Below are positions 7,974 through 17,500 of a DNA stretch of 64,000 bases, in pieces. Source of the stretch: Micromonospora craniellae. Lineage in GTDB: Bacteria; Actinomycetota; Actinomycetes; Mycobacteriales; Micromonosporaceae. The translations under genes were made by a program, and so were the position numbers. Location: positions 3,720,001 to 3,784,000 of the forward strand of contig NZ_CP061725.1 of assembly GCF_014764405.1 (NCBI RefSeq). Reading direction: 5' to 3'. Each line of letters starts with the position of its first letter. The first letter of the stretch is position 1. The notes beneath the pieces were generated by a model. The model made no database searches. It was not told the origin of the DNA and saw only the letters and a list, made by a program, of their open reading frames with translations.

Positions 7974-10640
7974 GTGGCGACCGTTGGCTACGCGACCTTG
8001 CAGGTCATCCCCTCGTTCCGGGGCTTCGCCGGGGCCCTGATCACCGAGACCAGCAGCGGGGCGACGGACGCCGCCCGGCGGGTCGAGGGCGAGCTGACCA
8101 AGGCCGGCGACTCCGCCGGCCGGTCGATCGGCCAACGGGTCACCGCCGGCCTGGACCGGGTCCGGTCGGCGGTCGGCGGGATCGCCGGCGACCTCGCCGG
8201 TGTGGGTGTGGTGGCCGCCGGGATCAGCGGTACCATCGCGGCGAACGCCAACAAGGCGCAGATCCAGGCCGCGCTGGGCATCGGCCCGGACGAGGCCGCC
8301 GCCGCGGCGAAGGTGTCCGGCACCCTCTACGCGCAGGGGTGGGGCGACAGCCTGGAGCAGGTCTCCGGCGCTGTGGTGATCGTCAAGCAGCAGTTGGCCG
8401 GGCTGGCCGGCGGCGACGACCTGTCCGGGCTGACCCAGCGTGCGCAGACACTGGAGAAGGTCTTCGGCATCGACCTGACCGAGTCGGTCCGCACCGCCGG
8501 GAAGATGGTCAAGACCGGCCTGGTGCCTGACGTCCAGTCGGCGTTCGACGCGCTGACCGTCGGCGCGCAGCGGGGCCTGGACGCCTCCGGCGACCTGACC
8601 GCCACGTTCGACGAGTACAGCCTGTTCTTCAAGCAGCTGGGCGTCGACGCGCCGACCGCGCTCGGCCTGATGTCGCAGGCCGCCGACGCCGGCGCGTTCA
8701 ACATCGACAAAGTTGGAGACGCGCTCAAAGAGTTCAACCTGCGGGCGGTCGACCTCGGCGACGCCGGCGCGCAGGAGGCGTTCAAAGAGCTGGGCCTGTC
8801 CGGCAAGGTCATGGCCCGGGACGTCGCCGGCGGCGGCGAGAAGGCCAACGCCGCGCTGCAGAAGGTCCTCGACCGGCTGCGGGGCGTCAAGGACCCGGCC
8901 GAGCAGGCGACCCTGGCCATGGCCCTGTTCGGTGGGCCCGGCGAGGACCTCGCCGGTGCCCTGTACGCGCTCGACCCGGCCAGCGCCGCAGCCGCCCAGG
9001 GCTTCGACAAGGTCACCGGCGCCTCGGGTCAGGCCGCGTCGGCGCTCGCCGGCGGCATGTCCCCGGTGGAGCAGTTCACCCGCTCGTTCCAGCAGACCCT
9101 GACCGTGCTGGCCGCCGAGGCCATGCCGGTGCTGCAACCGATCTTCGACTGGCTACAGCAGGCCGGCCCCGCCGTCGCACGGGTGGCCATCGCGTTCGTC
9201 GCGCTCGTCGCGGTGAACAAGGCGGTCGGTGCCGTCAAGGCGGTCGCCGGCGGGATCCGCGACACCGCCTCCGCCGCCCGCACCGCCGCCTCCGCGGCCG
9301 CCACCGCCGGCCGGGCCATCGGCACCGCCGGCGCCGCGTCCGGGCGGGCCGCCGCCGGCGCCGCCCGGTGGGCCGCCGCGCAGACCTCCTCCGCCGCCGC
9401 GTCGACGAGGGCGGCCGCGTCGGCCGTCGCCTCCCGGGTCGCCACCACGGCGTCCGCCGTCGCGTCCCGCACGGCGGCGGTGGCCACCGCGGCGTGGAAC
9501 GCGGTGGTCAACTCCAGCGCCGTCGCGCACGCCCGCGCCGGCGTCGCGCTGGTCGCCTCCCGGGTGGCGATGATCGCCGGCACGGTGGCCACCGGCGCCG
9601 CCACGGCGGCGACCTGGCTACTCAACGCCGCCATGGCGGTGCTGACCTCACCGATCACCGCCGTGGTGGTGGCGATCGCGTTGCTCGTCGCCGGCATCAT
9701 CTGGGCCTGGCGCAACGTCGACTGGTTCCGCGACGGGGTCCTCGCCGCCTGGCAGTGGATCCAGAACGCGGTCACCGCGGCGGTCGACGTCGTCCGCGCG
9801 GTGATCTCCACCGTCTGGGGATGGATCAGCGCGTACATCACCACGGCGGTCGCCGGCTGGCGCATGGTGATCTCCACCGCCTGGTCGTTCATCTCCACCG
9901 CAGTGTCGACGTACATCAACCTTGTGCGTTCGGTGATCTCGACCGTGGTCGGGTGGATCTCGGCCTGGTGGCGTGCGAGCGTGACCGGCTGGCGGATCGT
10001 GATCAGCACTGTCTGGGCGGCGATCGTCGCCGTGGTGCAGGCCGGCATCGCCCGGGTGCGCGCGATCATCGCGGGGATCTCGGCCGTGGTCGGGGTGATC
10101 CGCTCGGCGTTCGCGTCGGCCCGTGACGCGGCGGTCGGCCGGCTGGAGTCGCTGCTGTCGTTCGTCCGCGGGCTGACCGGCAAGATCACCGGCGCGCTGG
10201 GCGGTTTGAAGGACAAGCTCGTCGCGATCGGCCGCAACGTCGTCCAGGGGCTACGTGACGGGATCTCCGGCGCCTGGCACCTGGTGACCTCGAAGGTGCA
10301 GGAGCTGGTCAACCGCATCCCCGCGAAGATCCGGGAGATGCTCGGCATCTCGTCTCCGTCCAAGGTGGCGCGTCGGCTGTTCTACCACGTCGGCGAGGGC
10401 GCGGCGCTGGGCGTTGGTGACGGGCAGGGCCTGGTCGAGCGGGCCGCCGGCCGACTTGCCCGCGCCGCGGCGATCGCGCCGTTGGGCGCCGGGGTGGTGC
10501 CGGTGTTCGCGGCCGGGATGCCGTCGTACAGCGAGAGCACCACCTACCAGCTGTACGGCACCACCGACGAGCTGTGGGCGCGGGTGCAGGCCGCCCAGGC
10601 GGAGCACCGCGCCCGGCAGAGGTTGAGGAGGCCCTACTAG
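7974..10640 (+). CDS. Tape measure protein
   Basis: 888 residues, the longest phage gene here, setting tail length. Starts at GTG 7974. The N-terminal ~350 residues match the TP901-type core (DAFDALTVGAQRGLD-like helices, MALFGGPGEDLAGALYALDP). Residues ~390-560 are an Ala-rich segment with long helices, followed by hydrophobic, Trp-containing repeats of the form VISTVWGWISAY / VISTAWSFISTAV / VISTVVGWISAWW (about 600-690). These may include the membrane-active portion used during DNA delivery. The C-terminus (IREMLGISSPSKVARRLFYHVGEG) is a common tape measure ending. The last base overlaps the next GTG. Confidence 0.9.
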   Translation: MATVGYATLQVIPSFRGFAGALITETSSGATDAARRVEGELTKAGDSAGRSIGQRVTAGLDRVRSAVGGIAGDLAGVGVVAAGISGTIAANANKAQIQAALGIGPDEAAAAAKVSGTLYAQGWGDSLEQVSGAVVIVKQQLAGLAGGDDLSGLTQRAQTLEKVFGIDLTESVRTAGKMVKTGLVPDVQSAFDALTVGAQRGLDASGDLTATFDEYSLFFKQLGVDAPTALGLMSQAADAGAFNIDKVGDALKEFNLRAVDLGDAGAQEAFKELGLSGKVMARDVAGGGEKANAALQKVLDRLRGVKDPAEQATLAMALFGGPGEDLAGALYALDPASAAAAQGFDKVTGASGQAASALAGGMSPVEQFTRSFQQTLTVLAAEAMPVLQPIFDWLQQAGPAVARVAIAFVALVAVNKAVGAVKAVAGGIRDTASAARTAASAAATAGRAIGTAGAASGRAAAGAARWAAAQTSSAAASTRAAASAVASRVATTASAVASRTAAVATAAWNAVVNSSAVAHARAGVALVASRVAMIAGTVATGAATAATWLLNAAMAVLTSPITAVVVAIALLVAGIIWAWRNVDWFRDGVLAAWQWIQNAVTAAVDVVRAVISTVWGWISAYITTAVAGWRMVISTAWSFISTAVSTYINLVRSVISTVVGWISAWWRASVTGWRIVISTVWAAIVAVVQAGIARVRAIIAGISAVVGVIRSAFASARDAAVGRLESLLSFVRGLTGKITGALGGLKDKLVAIGRNVVQGLRDGISGAWHLVTSKVQELVNRIPAKIREMLGISSPSKVARRLFYHVGEGAALGVGDGQGLVERAAGRLARAAAIAPLGAGVVPVFAAGMPSYSESTTYQLYGTTDELWARVQAAQAEHRARQRLRRPY

Positions 10641-11596
10641 TGCCCGCTCTCGTCGGATCCGTCACGCTGCCGCCGCTGCCACCGCCGTTGCAGCAGCCGT
10701 CGCTGCTGCAGTTGCCGGTGCTGTCGTGGGCCACCCCGGCCCCGCTGGGCGGGTCGGTGGTGCCGCTGTCCGGCGACCTTGACCGCGGCTGGCACGTCCT
10801 GAACATCGACGGCCTGGGCTCGGTGCCGCGCAGCCTCACCACCGCCGCGCGGGCCCGGGGTGGTTCGCGGTTGCGCAACCAGCGGCTGGACGGCCGCTCC
10901 ATCATCCTGTCGATCCTGATCTGGGGCGACACCGAGGCGCAGTTCGTCCAGCGGTGGTGGGAGCTGGAGGACCTGCTGTGCGGGACCGACGTCGACCGGC
11001 CCGGTGTGCTGTCGGTGCTGCGGCCCGGCCAGAGTCAGGCCCGCGTGATCGACGCCTACTACGCCAGCGGCTTCGACGGTGAGCCCGGTGCCGGCATCCT
11101 CGACGACGTCGTGGTGGTGACCCTCACCTGCCCGGGTGGGCTGTTCCGCGCCGCCGAGCCGGTCACCTTCGAGTGGAAGCCGGAAGACCCGGTCGACTTC
11201 TTCGACGACGGCTTCCCGGCCGTTTCGGCCGACTCCATCGGCGGCGAACAGGACGTCACCAACGTCGGCAAGGTCGACGCGTGGCCGGACTGGACGATCA
11301 TCGGCCCGGCCGACGGGCTGACCGCCGCCATCACCACGAACGGCGTGACACGGCAGTTCGTGTTCACGCCCGTCGGCGGCGCGCTCGAGGACGGAGCCGC
11401 CGCCACGATCACCACCGATCCGCGTGCCGTGCTCGGCCCGAACGGGGAGAACTGGACGGCGGCGGTCAACTGGGCGACGGGCCGGCCGTGGCCGATCCCA
11501 AGAGGCACCAGCCGGATCACGTTCACGGCCGCCGGCGTCGAGGCCGGTAAGACCAGGATCCTGCTGGCCTTCCACCCGCAGTTCCGGGTGGCGTGA
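10640..11596 (+). CDS. Distal tail protein (Dit-like) / minor tail protein
   Basis: 318 residues from GTG 10640, which overlaps the tape measure stop (TAGTG). The central part (RLRNQRLDGRSIILSILIWGDTEAQFVQRWWELEDLL) followed by a beta-rich C-terminal half fits the Dit or phage-tail family proteins that form the hub below the tube. Position immediately after the tape measure is the standard one for Dit. Confidence 0.72.
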   Translation: MPALVGSVTLPPLPPPLQQPSLLQLPVLSWATPAPLGGSVVPLSGDLDRGWHVLNIDGLGSVPRSLTTAARARGGSRLRNQRLDGRSIILSILIWGDTEAQFVQRWWELEDLLCGTDVDRPGVLSVLRPGQSQARVIDAYYASGFDGEPGAGILDDVVVVTLTCPGGLFRAAEPVTFEWKPEDPVDFFDDGFPAVSADSIGGEQDVTNVGKVDAWPDWTIIGPADGLTAAITTNGVTRQFVFTPVGGALEDGAAATITTDPRAVLGPNGENWTAAVNWATGRPWPIPRGTSRITFTAAGVEAGKTRILLAFHPQFRVA

Positions 11597-11597
11597 C

Positions 11598-12761
11598 GTG
11601 GCCACCGATGAGATCACCATCCTGGTCACCACCGACCAGCTGGAGCCGGTGCACGTCGTCGACGACTGGCAGGCCCTGGACGCCACCCAGGCGCTCAACG
11701 CGCCCGGTCCCGGCGCGGTGGTCGCGCCGACGTCGCGCACGCTGATGGCCGCCCTGCAGCCCGGGGCCCGCATCGCCGTGTACCTCGGCGACGACCCGCA
11801 GGCGTGGCACAGCGGCCCGTTGGAGGCCCCACCGACACGCAAGCGGTCCGTCGACGGCGAGGACGCCGGCCCCGGAATGCTCACGATCCGCTGGGCCACC
11901 CACGAACTGTGGTTCGGCGCCCGCCGGCTCTACCCCGACCCGGCGGTGGCGTGGGCGGCGCAGACCACCGAGCAGTGGTCGGTCACCAACGTCAACGCCG
12001 AGACGGTCCTGCGGAACCTGGCCACCGCGCACGCCGGGCCGGGCGCCCTGTCGTATCGGCGGGTGCCGCGGCTGGCGCTCGCGGCGGCGAACAGCCCCCT
12101 GGTGGGTGTACAGGTCACTGAGGCCAGCCGCATGGAGTGGGTGTCCGACGTGATGCGTCGCGTCGCGGTCGCCGGCGGGAACCTGCGCTGGCGTATCCGC
12201 CACGTCGACCGGGACCTGCTGTTCGCGGCGTCCGCCCGCCGGGACCTGTCCGCGTCCGTGCGGTTCTCGTTCGACCTGGACAACCTGCTCGGCTACGACA
12301 CCGACCCGGAAGCACCGACGCTCACCGCGGCGCTGGTGGCCGGGCAGGGCGAGGGCACCGACCGGCCGCTGCGCGAACGCGCGGTGGCATCACCGTGGGG
12401 ACGCTTCGAAGACATCGTCGACCGAGGCGACACCATCGACCCGGTGCTGCTCGACGCCGCCGGTGACGAGGCCCTGGCCGCCGGCGGCGAGACCGCCAAC
12501 CTCGCCGCCGACGCCGTCGAGACCCCGGGCCCCGGCCAGCCCCTGTTCGGCCGGGACTTCGACCTCAACGACCTGGTCACCGTCGAGCTAGACGACGGCG
12601 TGCCGCTCGTCGACGTCGTCACCGCCGCCCGCCTGCAGGCGCCCGGCGACGGCACCCACCGCCTGGGCTTCACCATCGGCACCCCCGACGCGCCCAGCGA
12701 CGAGATGACCCGCGCGGTCCGTGACCTGTACCGCCGCATCGGAGGATGGGAGACCCGCTAG
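11598..12761 (+). CDS. Minor tail protein, Gp37-like (tail hub)
   Basis: 387 residues from GTG 11598, one base after the Dit stop. Motifs TLTAALVAGQGEGTDRPLRER and WGRFEDIVDRGDTID strongly resemble the siphovirus ReqiPepy6 Gp37-like family found in actinophage tail tips. Such proteins form the baseplate hub below Dit. The stop lies three bases before the next chosen ATG. Confidence 0.72.
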   Translation: MATDEITILVTTDQLEPVHVVDDWQALDATQALNAPGPGAVVAPTSRTLMAALQPGARIAVYLGDDPQAWHSGPLEAPPTRKRSVDGEDAGPGMLTIRWATHELWFGARRLYPDPAVAWAAQTTEQWSVTNVNAETVLRNLATAHAGPGALSYRRVPRLALAAANSPLVGVQVTEASRMEWVSDVMRRVAVAGGNLRWRIRHVDRDLLFAASARRDLSASVRFSFDLDNLLGYDTDPEAPTLTAALVAGQGEGTDRPLRERAVASPWGRFEDIVDRGDTIDPVLLDAAGDEALAAGGETANLAADAVETPGPGQPLFGRDFDLNDLVTVELDDGVPLVDVVTAARLQAPGDGTHRLGFTIGTPDAPSDEMTRAVRDLYRRIGGWETR

Positions 12762-12763
12762 AC

Positions 12764-13708
12764 ATGGCCTTCGAGTTCGCCCCCTATCACGACGTCGGCG
12801 CCGGCAAGCGGGTGATGGGCGAGGCCCAGTACGAGGCCCTGGTGGCCGGCTACAGCCCGGACGGGATCTTCGGCCACCCGGGCGACCCGAACCCGCTGGC
12901 GATCGTCGGCGGCCAGCTGGTGCTGCGCGCCGGCGTCAGCGGCGTCGCCCGCGGCTACTGGTGGTCCTCCGGCGACACCGACACGCCCATCACGGTCGGC
13001 AGTAACGCCGGCGGCACCGGTGTCCGCCGCGACCACATCGTCATCCGCATCGACCGCGACGCCAACCCCCGCACCGTCGCGCCGGTCGCCCGCCAGGGCG
13101 GCACCAACGGACTGCTGCCCGCCCCGGCGCAGGCACTGGGGAGCACCGGGCAGTGGGAGCTGAGCCTGGGATCGGTGGCGCTGCCGGCCGGCGGCACCAT
13201 CGGCGCCGCCACCCTGACCCGACTCGGCTGGTACGTCGGCCCCGACGGACAGCTGCTGTGCACCAGCAGCACCCGCCCACCGCCCTCTCCGGGCCGAGTC
13301 ATCTACGAGACCAACACCGGCCGGCAGCTGCTCGCCAACGGCGAGCAGTGGCGGCTCGTCACAGACGCGGAAGCCAGCGCTGCCGTCACCCTGGTGGCCG
13401 CGAACTGGACCGCGCCGCTGTTCAACCAGCTGTACCGGCGTAACGGCTCGGTGGACCTGACGCTCACCCCACAGCGCGTCTCGGGGCCACTGAACCCGGG
13501 CACGAGCAGCACGCTGGGCACGATCCCGACAGGGTTCCGGCCGGTCGGTGACAAGGAGATCACCGGCCACGTCGTGTCCACCGGCGCGCTGGTCGTCTGC
13601 CGGATCGTCGGCTCGACCGGCGTCATCACCCTCACGCCCTGGCGTGACCGAATCGAATCCGCGCGATACGTCAACCTGCAGGCGGCGTCGTGGCCGGTCA
13701 GGCACTGA
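12764..13708 (+). CDS. Minor tail / receptor-binding region protein
   Basis: 314 residues from ATG 12764. An in-frame ATG at 12746 overlaps the previous gene and abuts its GGAGG, so spacing favours the later start. The N-terminal ~150 residues (MAFEFAPYHDVGAGKRVMGE...GVARGYWWSSGDTDTPITVG) resemble actinophage baseplate or upper fibre proteins. The C-terminal ~110 residues are beta-rich, and their repeat-like GFRPVGDKEITGHVVSTGALV also occurs in related form in the next protein (GFHPLSERLITVPTTTGQAV), suggesting a shared fibre head domain. Confidence 0.62.
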   Translation: MAFEFAPYHDVGAGKRVMGEAQYEALVAGYSPDGIFGHPGDPNPLAIVGGQLVLRAGVSGVARGYWWSSGDTDTPITVGSNAGGTGVRRDHIVIRIDRDANPRTVAPVARQGGTNGLLPAPAQALGSTGQWELSLGSVALPAGGTIGAATLTRLGWYVGPDGQLLCTSSTRPPPSPGRVIYETNTGRQLLANGEQWRLVTDAEASAAVTLVAANWTAPLFNQLYRRNGSVDLTLTPQRVSGPLNPGTSSTLGTIPTGFRPVGDKEITGHVVSTGALVVCRIVGSTGVITLTPWRDRIESARYVNLQAASWPVRH

Positions 13709-13721
13709 GGAGGCCAGCAGC

Positions 13722-15500
13722 GTGACCATCTACCTGTACGGCGGCGGACCCATGGACTGGGCGATGGACCGGGTCACCGTCGACGGCGTGCCCCTGATCC
13801 CTCAACTCAAGCCGGGCGCGGTCATCACCTGCCACCCCCACCAGATCGGCGAGGAACGGTACTCCAGCCTCGCCCTGGCCGACGGAACCGCCGTCGACCA
13901 GGTCACCGCGGCACTCGACGGCGATCCGCTGTACGGGCCCGGAGCCTGGCCGCTGTGGCGGGGCCCGGCCCTCGCCATGTGGATCAGCGTCGACGGCGGA
14001 CCCCGCGTGTACGTGCAGTCACACGACCTCATCGCCGAGATCCAGCGCGCGTTCACCACCGCCCAGGGCGCCCAGGCCGCCGCGTCGGCCGCCGCCGCGG
14101 CGGCCGCCGAACTGGCCGGCTCGTCTAGCGTCGCCGGCCACCTGGCCGCCGCCGACCCCCACGCGCAGTACCTCAACGAGCAGCGCGGCGACGCGCGGTA
14201 CCTGCGCGCGGGCGACGCCGGCACCATCGCACCGCTGGACGAGGTCCGCGAAAAGGTCACCTTCTCGTCGATGCCGCCGGCCGGCGCGAAGAACATGCGT
14301 GAGGTGTGGGTCGTCATCGACGACGTGCCGTACCTCATGGCGTGGGACAACGAAGGGCTGTACCCCCGCCGCCGACAGATGCGCAACAAGCTGTTCGAGC
14401 ATCTCTACGTCGGGATCACGGCGCACAACGGCACCGGCAGGGCCTTCATGGTCGAGCAACTCGACCTGGCCGGCAACCGCATCCCCGTGGGTGGGTTCGA
14501 CACCCGCGGCCGGCCCGTCACCTCCGATCAGGTGTGGTCGCCCATCACGAGCGTCGACCCGACGTCCACGGGCGACTACAGCGCCTCGACCGACGTCGGC
14601 CCAGCGCCACTGGGCGCCCGGTGGGACACCGACGACACCGTTCGGCTGCAGGGGCGGATCACCGCGACGGCCGTGACCGCCGGCGACGCCCTGGCCGAGC
14701 TGCCCGCAGGCTTCCACCCCCTGTCGGAGCGGCTGATCACCGTGCCGACCACCACCGGTCAGGCGGTGCCGTGTGACCTGCTGCCCAACGGCCGTATCGT
14801 CGCCCGCGCCACCGTCGCCGGACCGTGCGACCTGTCCCTGGACGACATCACCTACGCGCGCATCATCGCCGACCAGGAAACCGGAGACTGGGGCATCTCC
14901 ACGGTCGCGATCGCCACGCCCGGCACCGGCAGCCCGCTGACCTTCACCTACGAAGGTGTGCCCGGCCGTCTCTACCTCGCGTACCTCTCGCGCAGCAGCG
15001 CAGCGGACCCGTTCACCACGGTCGTCGACGACGAGGGCAACACCTGGGAACGGGTGGTCTACTGCCCGACCTCCGGCGGCGTCGGCCGCCGACACGAAGT
15101 ATGGCGCTGCCAACCCGTCGCCCCGTTCGCCACGGTCGCGCCGGCGTTCAGCGGCGCGGGCACCGCGTACGCGACCCTCGTCGAGGTCACCGGCCACAAC
15201 CCGGCCACGCCGATCGACCCGGCCAGCGCCGCCGAGCACCGCGGCAACCACACAGCGCCGGCCCCGCTGCAGATCACCCCGAGCGGGCCCGGCCGCCTCG
15301 GCATCGCCGCCGTCGCATGGTCGCCCAACGGGCCGGCGCAGATCACCGTGCCGGCCGGCTGGACGCCCCTGCCCACCCACTCCGGCGGCCCGGTCATCGC
15401 CTACATGACCGACCTGCCTGTCGAACTGGTCGGCGCACCGTGGACCGCCACGACCGGCGCCGGATCCGGCCACTCGATGATCGCGATCAACCCGGCCTGA
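13722..15500 (+). CDS. Tail fibre / minor tail protein with C-terminal jellyroll-like domain
   Basis: 592 residues from GTG 13722, preceded by GAGGAGG at 13706-13712. An N-terminal attachment region is followed by an Ala-rich coiled stretch (AAQGAQAAASAAAAAAAELA) and SVAGHLAAADPHAQYLNEQRG, a common fibre-knob motif. A beta-rich middle shares GFHPLSERLITV with the upstream gene. The last ~200 residues (FTYEGVPGRLYLAYLSRSS...VAWSPNGPAQITVPAGWTPL) look like a beta-sandwich carbohydrate or cell-surface binding domain. Host recognition is the probable role. Confidence 0.68.
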   Translation: MTIYLYGGGPMDWAMDRVTVDGVPLIPQLKPGAVITCHPHQIGEERYSSLALADGTAVDQVTAALDGDPLYGPGAWPLWRGPALAMWISVDGGPRVYVQSHDLIAEIQRAFTTAQGAQAAASAAAAAAAELAGSSSVAGHLAAADPHAQYLNEQRGDARYLRAGDAGTIAPLDEVREKVTFSSMPPAGAKNMREVWVVIDDVPYLMAWDNEGLYPRRRQMRNKLFEHLYVGITAHNGTGRAFMVEQLDLAGNRIPVGGFDTRGRPVTSDQVWSPITSVDPTSTGDYSASTDVGPAPLGARWDTDDTVRLQGRITATAVTAGDALAELPAGFHPLSERLITVPTTTGQAVPCDLLPNGRIVARATVAGPCDLSLDDITYARIIADQETGDWGISTVAIATPGTGSPLTFTYEGVPGRLYLAYLSRSSAADPFTTVVDDEGNTWERVVYCPTSGGVGRRHEVWRCQPVAPFATVAPAFSGAGTAYATLVEVTGHNPATPIDPASAAEHRGNHTAPAPLQITPSGPGRLGIAAVAWSPNGPAQITVPAGWTPLPTHSGGPVIAYMTDLPVELVGAPWTATTGAGSGHSMIAINPA

Positions 15501-15589
15501 CCCGTCCGCCGGCGGGCCGTCGGCGAGCACCCTCACCCACCGCAGCCGCCACGCCTCGCGTGCGCGGCCGACCTCGCATGGGAGCAGCA

Positions 15590-16429
15590 ATGGACATCAT
15601 CAGCCGTGGCAAGGCGGGCCTGCCCGGGGTCCCGACCAGCATCGGGCACCGCAGCCTGGGTTCGTGGGCTGGTATCACCGGCCATCACACCGGCGGGGCC
15701 TTCTCGTCGTGGAAGTCGATTCACGACTGGCAGACCAAGGGACGCCCGGCCGCGCAGCGGCTGGCCTACATCGGGTACAGCTTCGGCGTCGCCGACGGTG
15801 AGGTCACCGAGTTGCGCGGCTGGGACCACCAGCCGGCCGGTGACCACGACAACAAGCGGATCCAGGTCGTGTTCGGCGGCGCCTACAGCCGCGACCTGCC
15901 CTCGCGTGAGGATCTGGACGCGTTCGTGGCGTTCGTCCTGCTGGCGCGTCGCCGCACCGGCAAACAGCTGGAGGTGATCCCGCACCGTGGCGTGTGGCCG
16001 GCCGGGCACAAGTACGCGACGTCGTGCCCAGGGGATCGGCTGGCGCAGTGGATGCGCCAGGACCTGCCCGACCTGATCGGCAAGCAGCCGTCGACCCCGA
16101 AGCCGCCGGCGACACCCGGGCAGCTGGCCGTCGACGGGCGGCTCGGCCGGGCCACGATCCGCCGCTGGCAGCAGATCATGGGCACGCCCACCGACGGGGT
16201 GATCTCGACCCCGAGCATGTTGGTGCGGGCCGTTCAGCGTCACCTCAACAAGGTGGCCAGGGCCGGCCTGACCGTCGACGGGGTCGGGATCCGCCAGGAC
16301 GGCAAGTCCTACAAGACCACCCGCGCGCTGCAGCGCTACCTGGGCACCGTGCAGGACGGGCGCATGTCGACGCCGGTTTCGCAGGTCGTCAAGGCGCTGC
16401 AGCGGCGGCTCAACACCGGGCGGTTCTGA
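15590..16429 (+). CDS. Endolysin: N-acetylmuramoyl-L-alanine amidase with peptidoglycan-binding repeats
   Basis: 279 residues. The start is ATG 15590 with GGGAG (15579-15583) at good spacing; another ATG at 15578 is in frame. Residues ~10-165 form a PGRP/Amidase_2 domain that cleaves the lactyl-amide bond between glycan and stem peptide. Candidate zinc ligands are His in GITGHHTGG, His in VIPHRGVW and Cys in ATSCPGD. Residues ~180-279 carry two peptidoglycan-binding-like repeats (GQLAVDGRLGRATIRRWQ; ALQRYLGTVQDGRM). There is no signal peptide, so release depends on a holin. Confidence 0.88.
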   Translation: MDIISRGKAGLPGVPTSIGHRSLGSWAGITGHHTGGAFSSWKSIHDWQTKGRPAAQRLAYIGYSFGVADGEVTELRGWDHQPAGDHDNKRIQVVFGGAYSRDLPSREDLDAFVAFVLLARRRTGKQLEVIPHRGVWPAGHKYATSCPGDRLAQWMRQDLPDLIGKQPSTPKPPATPGQLAVDGRLGRATIRRWQQIMGTPTDGVISTPSMLVRAVQRHLNKVARAGLTVDGVGIRQDGKSYKTTRALQRYLGTVQDGRMSTPVSQVVKALQRRLNTGRF

Positions 16430-16432
16430 CCG

Positions 16433-16960
16433 ATGGAGTCCGCCGTCCTGGTCGCGTTGATCGGCGCGGGCAGCGCGATCGGTGGCGGCGCGCTCGTAAC
16501 TCCGGTCGTCGCGCACCTGCTCGGCCGGCGTCTCCGCACCGCGCAAGCCGCCCTGACCGCCGCCCAAGCCGAACAGCACAAGGCCGCCGCGAAGCAGCAG
16601 CAGGCCCAAGCCGATCAGTTGCGCGCGGAGACCGACAAGATCCGCCAGGACATCTACCAGGAACTGACCGAGGACCTGCGCGGCGAGCTGCAACGCGTCC
16701 GCGTCGCGTTGGAAGACGCCCAGAAGTCCCTGGCACTGACCTCCGGCGAGGCCGAACGGCTCCGCCAGCGCGTGGTCGACCTGGAATCGCGCATCGCGCA
16801 CCTGGAGCAGACCGAGCAGCGCCAGGCCGCCGAACTGAGCGCCGTGCAGGCCGAGCGGGACCAGCTGCGCATACAGCTCGCCGCGAAGGAAGCCACCATC
16901 ACCGCGCTCACCGGCCAGGTCGGCGATCTCAAGACGCAGCTGGCCGCCCACGTCGCCTGA
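16433..16960 (+). CDS. Membrane-anchored coiled-coil protein, possible lysis accessory
   Basis: 175 residues, starting three bases after the endolysin stop. Residues ~4-29 (VLVALIGAGSAIGGGALVTPVVAHLL) form one N-terminal membrane segment. Residues ~35-170 are a continuous charged coiled coil rich in Gln, Glu, Ala and Arg. The position between endolysin and holin-like genes suggests a lysis or tail-associated role. The shape is spanin-like, but actinobacteria lack an outer membrane, so that label is avoided. Confidence 0.6.
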   Translation: MESAVLVALIGAGSAIGGGALVTPVVAHLLGRRLRTAQAALTAAQAEQHKAAAKQQQAQADQLRAETDKIRQDIYQELTEDLRGELQRVRVALEDAQKSLALTSGEAERLRQRVVDLESRIAHLEQTEQRQAAELSAVQAERDQLRIQLAAKEATITALTGQVGDLKTQLAAHVA

Positions 16961-17004
16961 CCGGCACACCCGCACCGCAACCTCTGGAACTGAGGAGACT
17001 CCCT

Positions 17005-17373
17005 GTGTCCGATCGTCTCACCGCCTACGTGCGGACCTACTGGCCGCTCGCGCTCGGCCACCTCACCGCAGCGATCGTCGCGTTCGTCGCCACCCGGTTC
17101 GGGGTCGTCATCGACTCGATCGTGGTCTACGAGATCATCGCCGTCGTCCTGACCGGCCTCGTCTACGCCACCGGCAAAACCCTGGAGGAACGCACCGGCG
17201 ACGGCCGGCTGGCGCGCGTCGCCCGCGCGCTCGGCCGGATCCTGCTGTCGTTCGGCCTGGACACCGGCCAGCCCACCTACGGCCAGCCGCCCGCCGAGGC
17301 CGACTACTGGCCCGACGGCAGCTACCGACAGATCCGCAGCACCACCACCTATCCGCCCGGATCGTCCCGGTAG
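17005..17373 (+). CDS. Holin-like small membrane protein
   Basis: 122 residues from GTG 17005, with GAGGAG at 16992-16997 seven bases upstream. Two hydrophobic segments (about residues 15-31 and 36-56: LALGHLTAAIVAFVATRF; SIVVYEIIAVVLTGLVYA) are followed by a polar Tyr/Pro/Gln-rich tail. Size, topology and placement after the endolysin fit a class II-like actinophage holin. Function is not proven by any motif. Confidence 0.65.
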   Translation: MSDRLTAYVRTYWPLALGHLTAAIVAFVATRFGVVIDSIVVYEIIAVVLTGLVYATGKTLEERTGDGRLARVARALGRILLSFGLDTGQPTYGQPPAEADYWPDGSYRQIRSTTTYPPGSSR

Positions 17374-17425
17374 GATCGTCGACGCGGTGCTGACGGGTCG
17401 CACCCGGCAGGACCGACCAAGCTGC

Positions 17426-17467
17426 GACAGCCCCCGTCCTCCCCGAGCAGGGAGGGCGGGGGCTGTC
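17426..17467 (+). terminator. Strong terminator ending the phage late operon
   Basis: Inverted repeat with long arms (17426-17443 and 17450-17467; GACAGCCCCCGTCCTCCC pairs with GGGAGGGCGGGGGCTGTC) and a short loop. It lies between the last + strand phage gene and the convergent lipoprotein gene, so it can serve both. Confidence 0.85.
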
Positions 17468-17500
17468 CGCGTGTCCAGGCAAGCAGGCTGAGCGGGTGCG

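Larger units (their letters stand above)
1..17467 (+). mobile_element. Siphovirus-type prophage, head-tail-lysis module (left part outside window)
   Basis: Nineteen tightly packed + strand genes follow the canonical order portal, protease, capsid, connectors, tail tube, chaperone, tape measure, tail tip, fibre, endolysin, holin-like. This order identifies an HK97-type siphovirus late operon. Terminase, integrase and immunity genes are not visible, so the left boundary lies outside the window. The right end is placed at the strong hairpin at 17426-17467 after the last co-directional gene; the true attachment site is unknown. Confidence 0.9.

Noticed and set aside
9029..10363. 444-residue - strand frame opposite the tape measure
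   Set aside because: Ala/Thr-rich mirror of the repetitive tape measure sequence, no start context or family.
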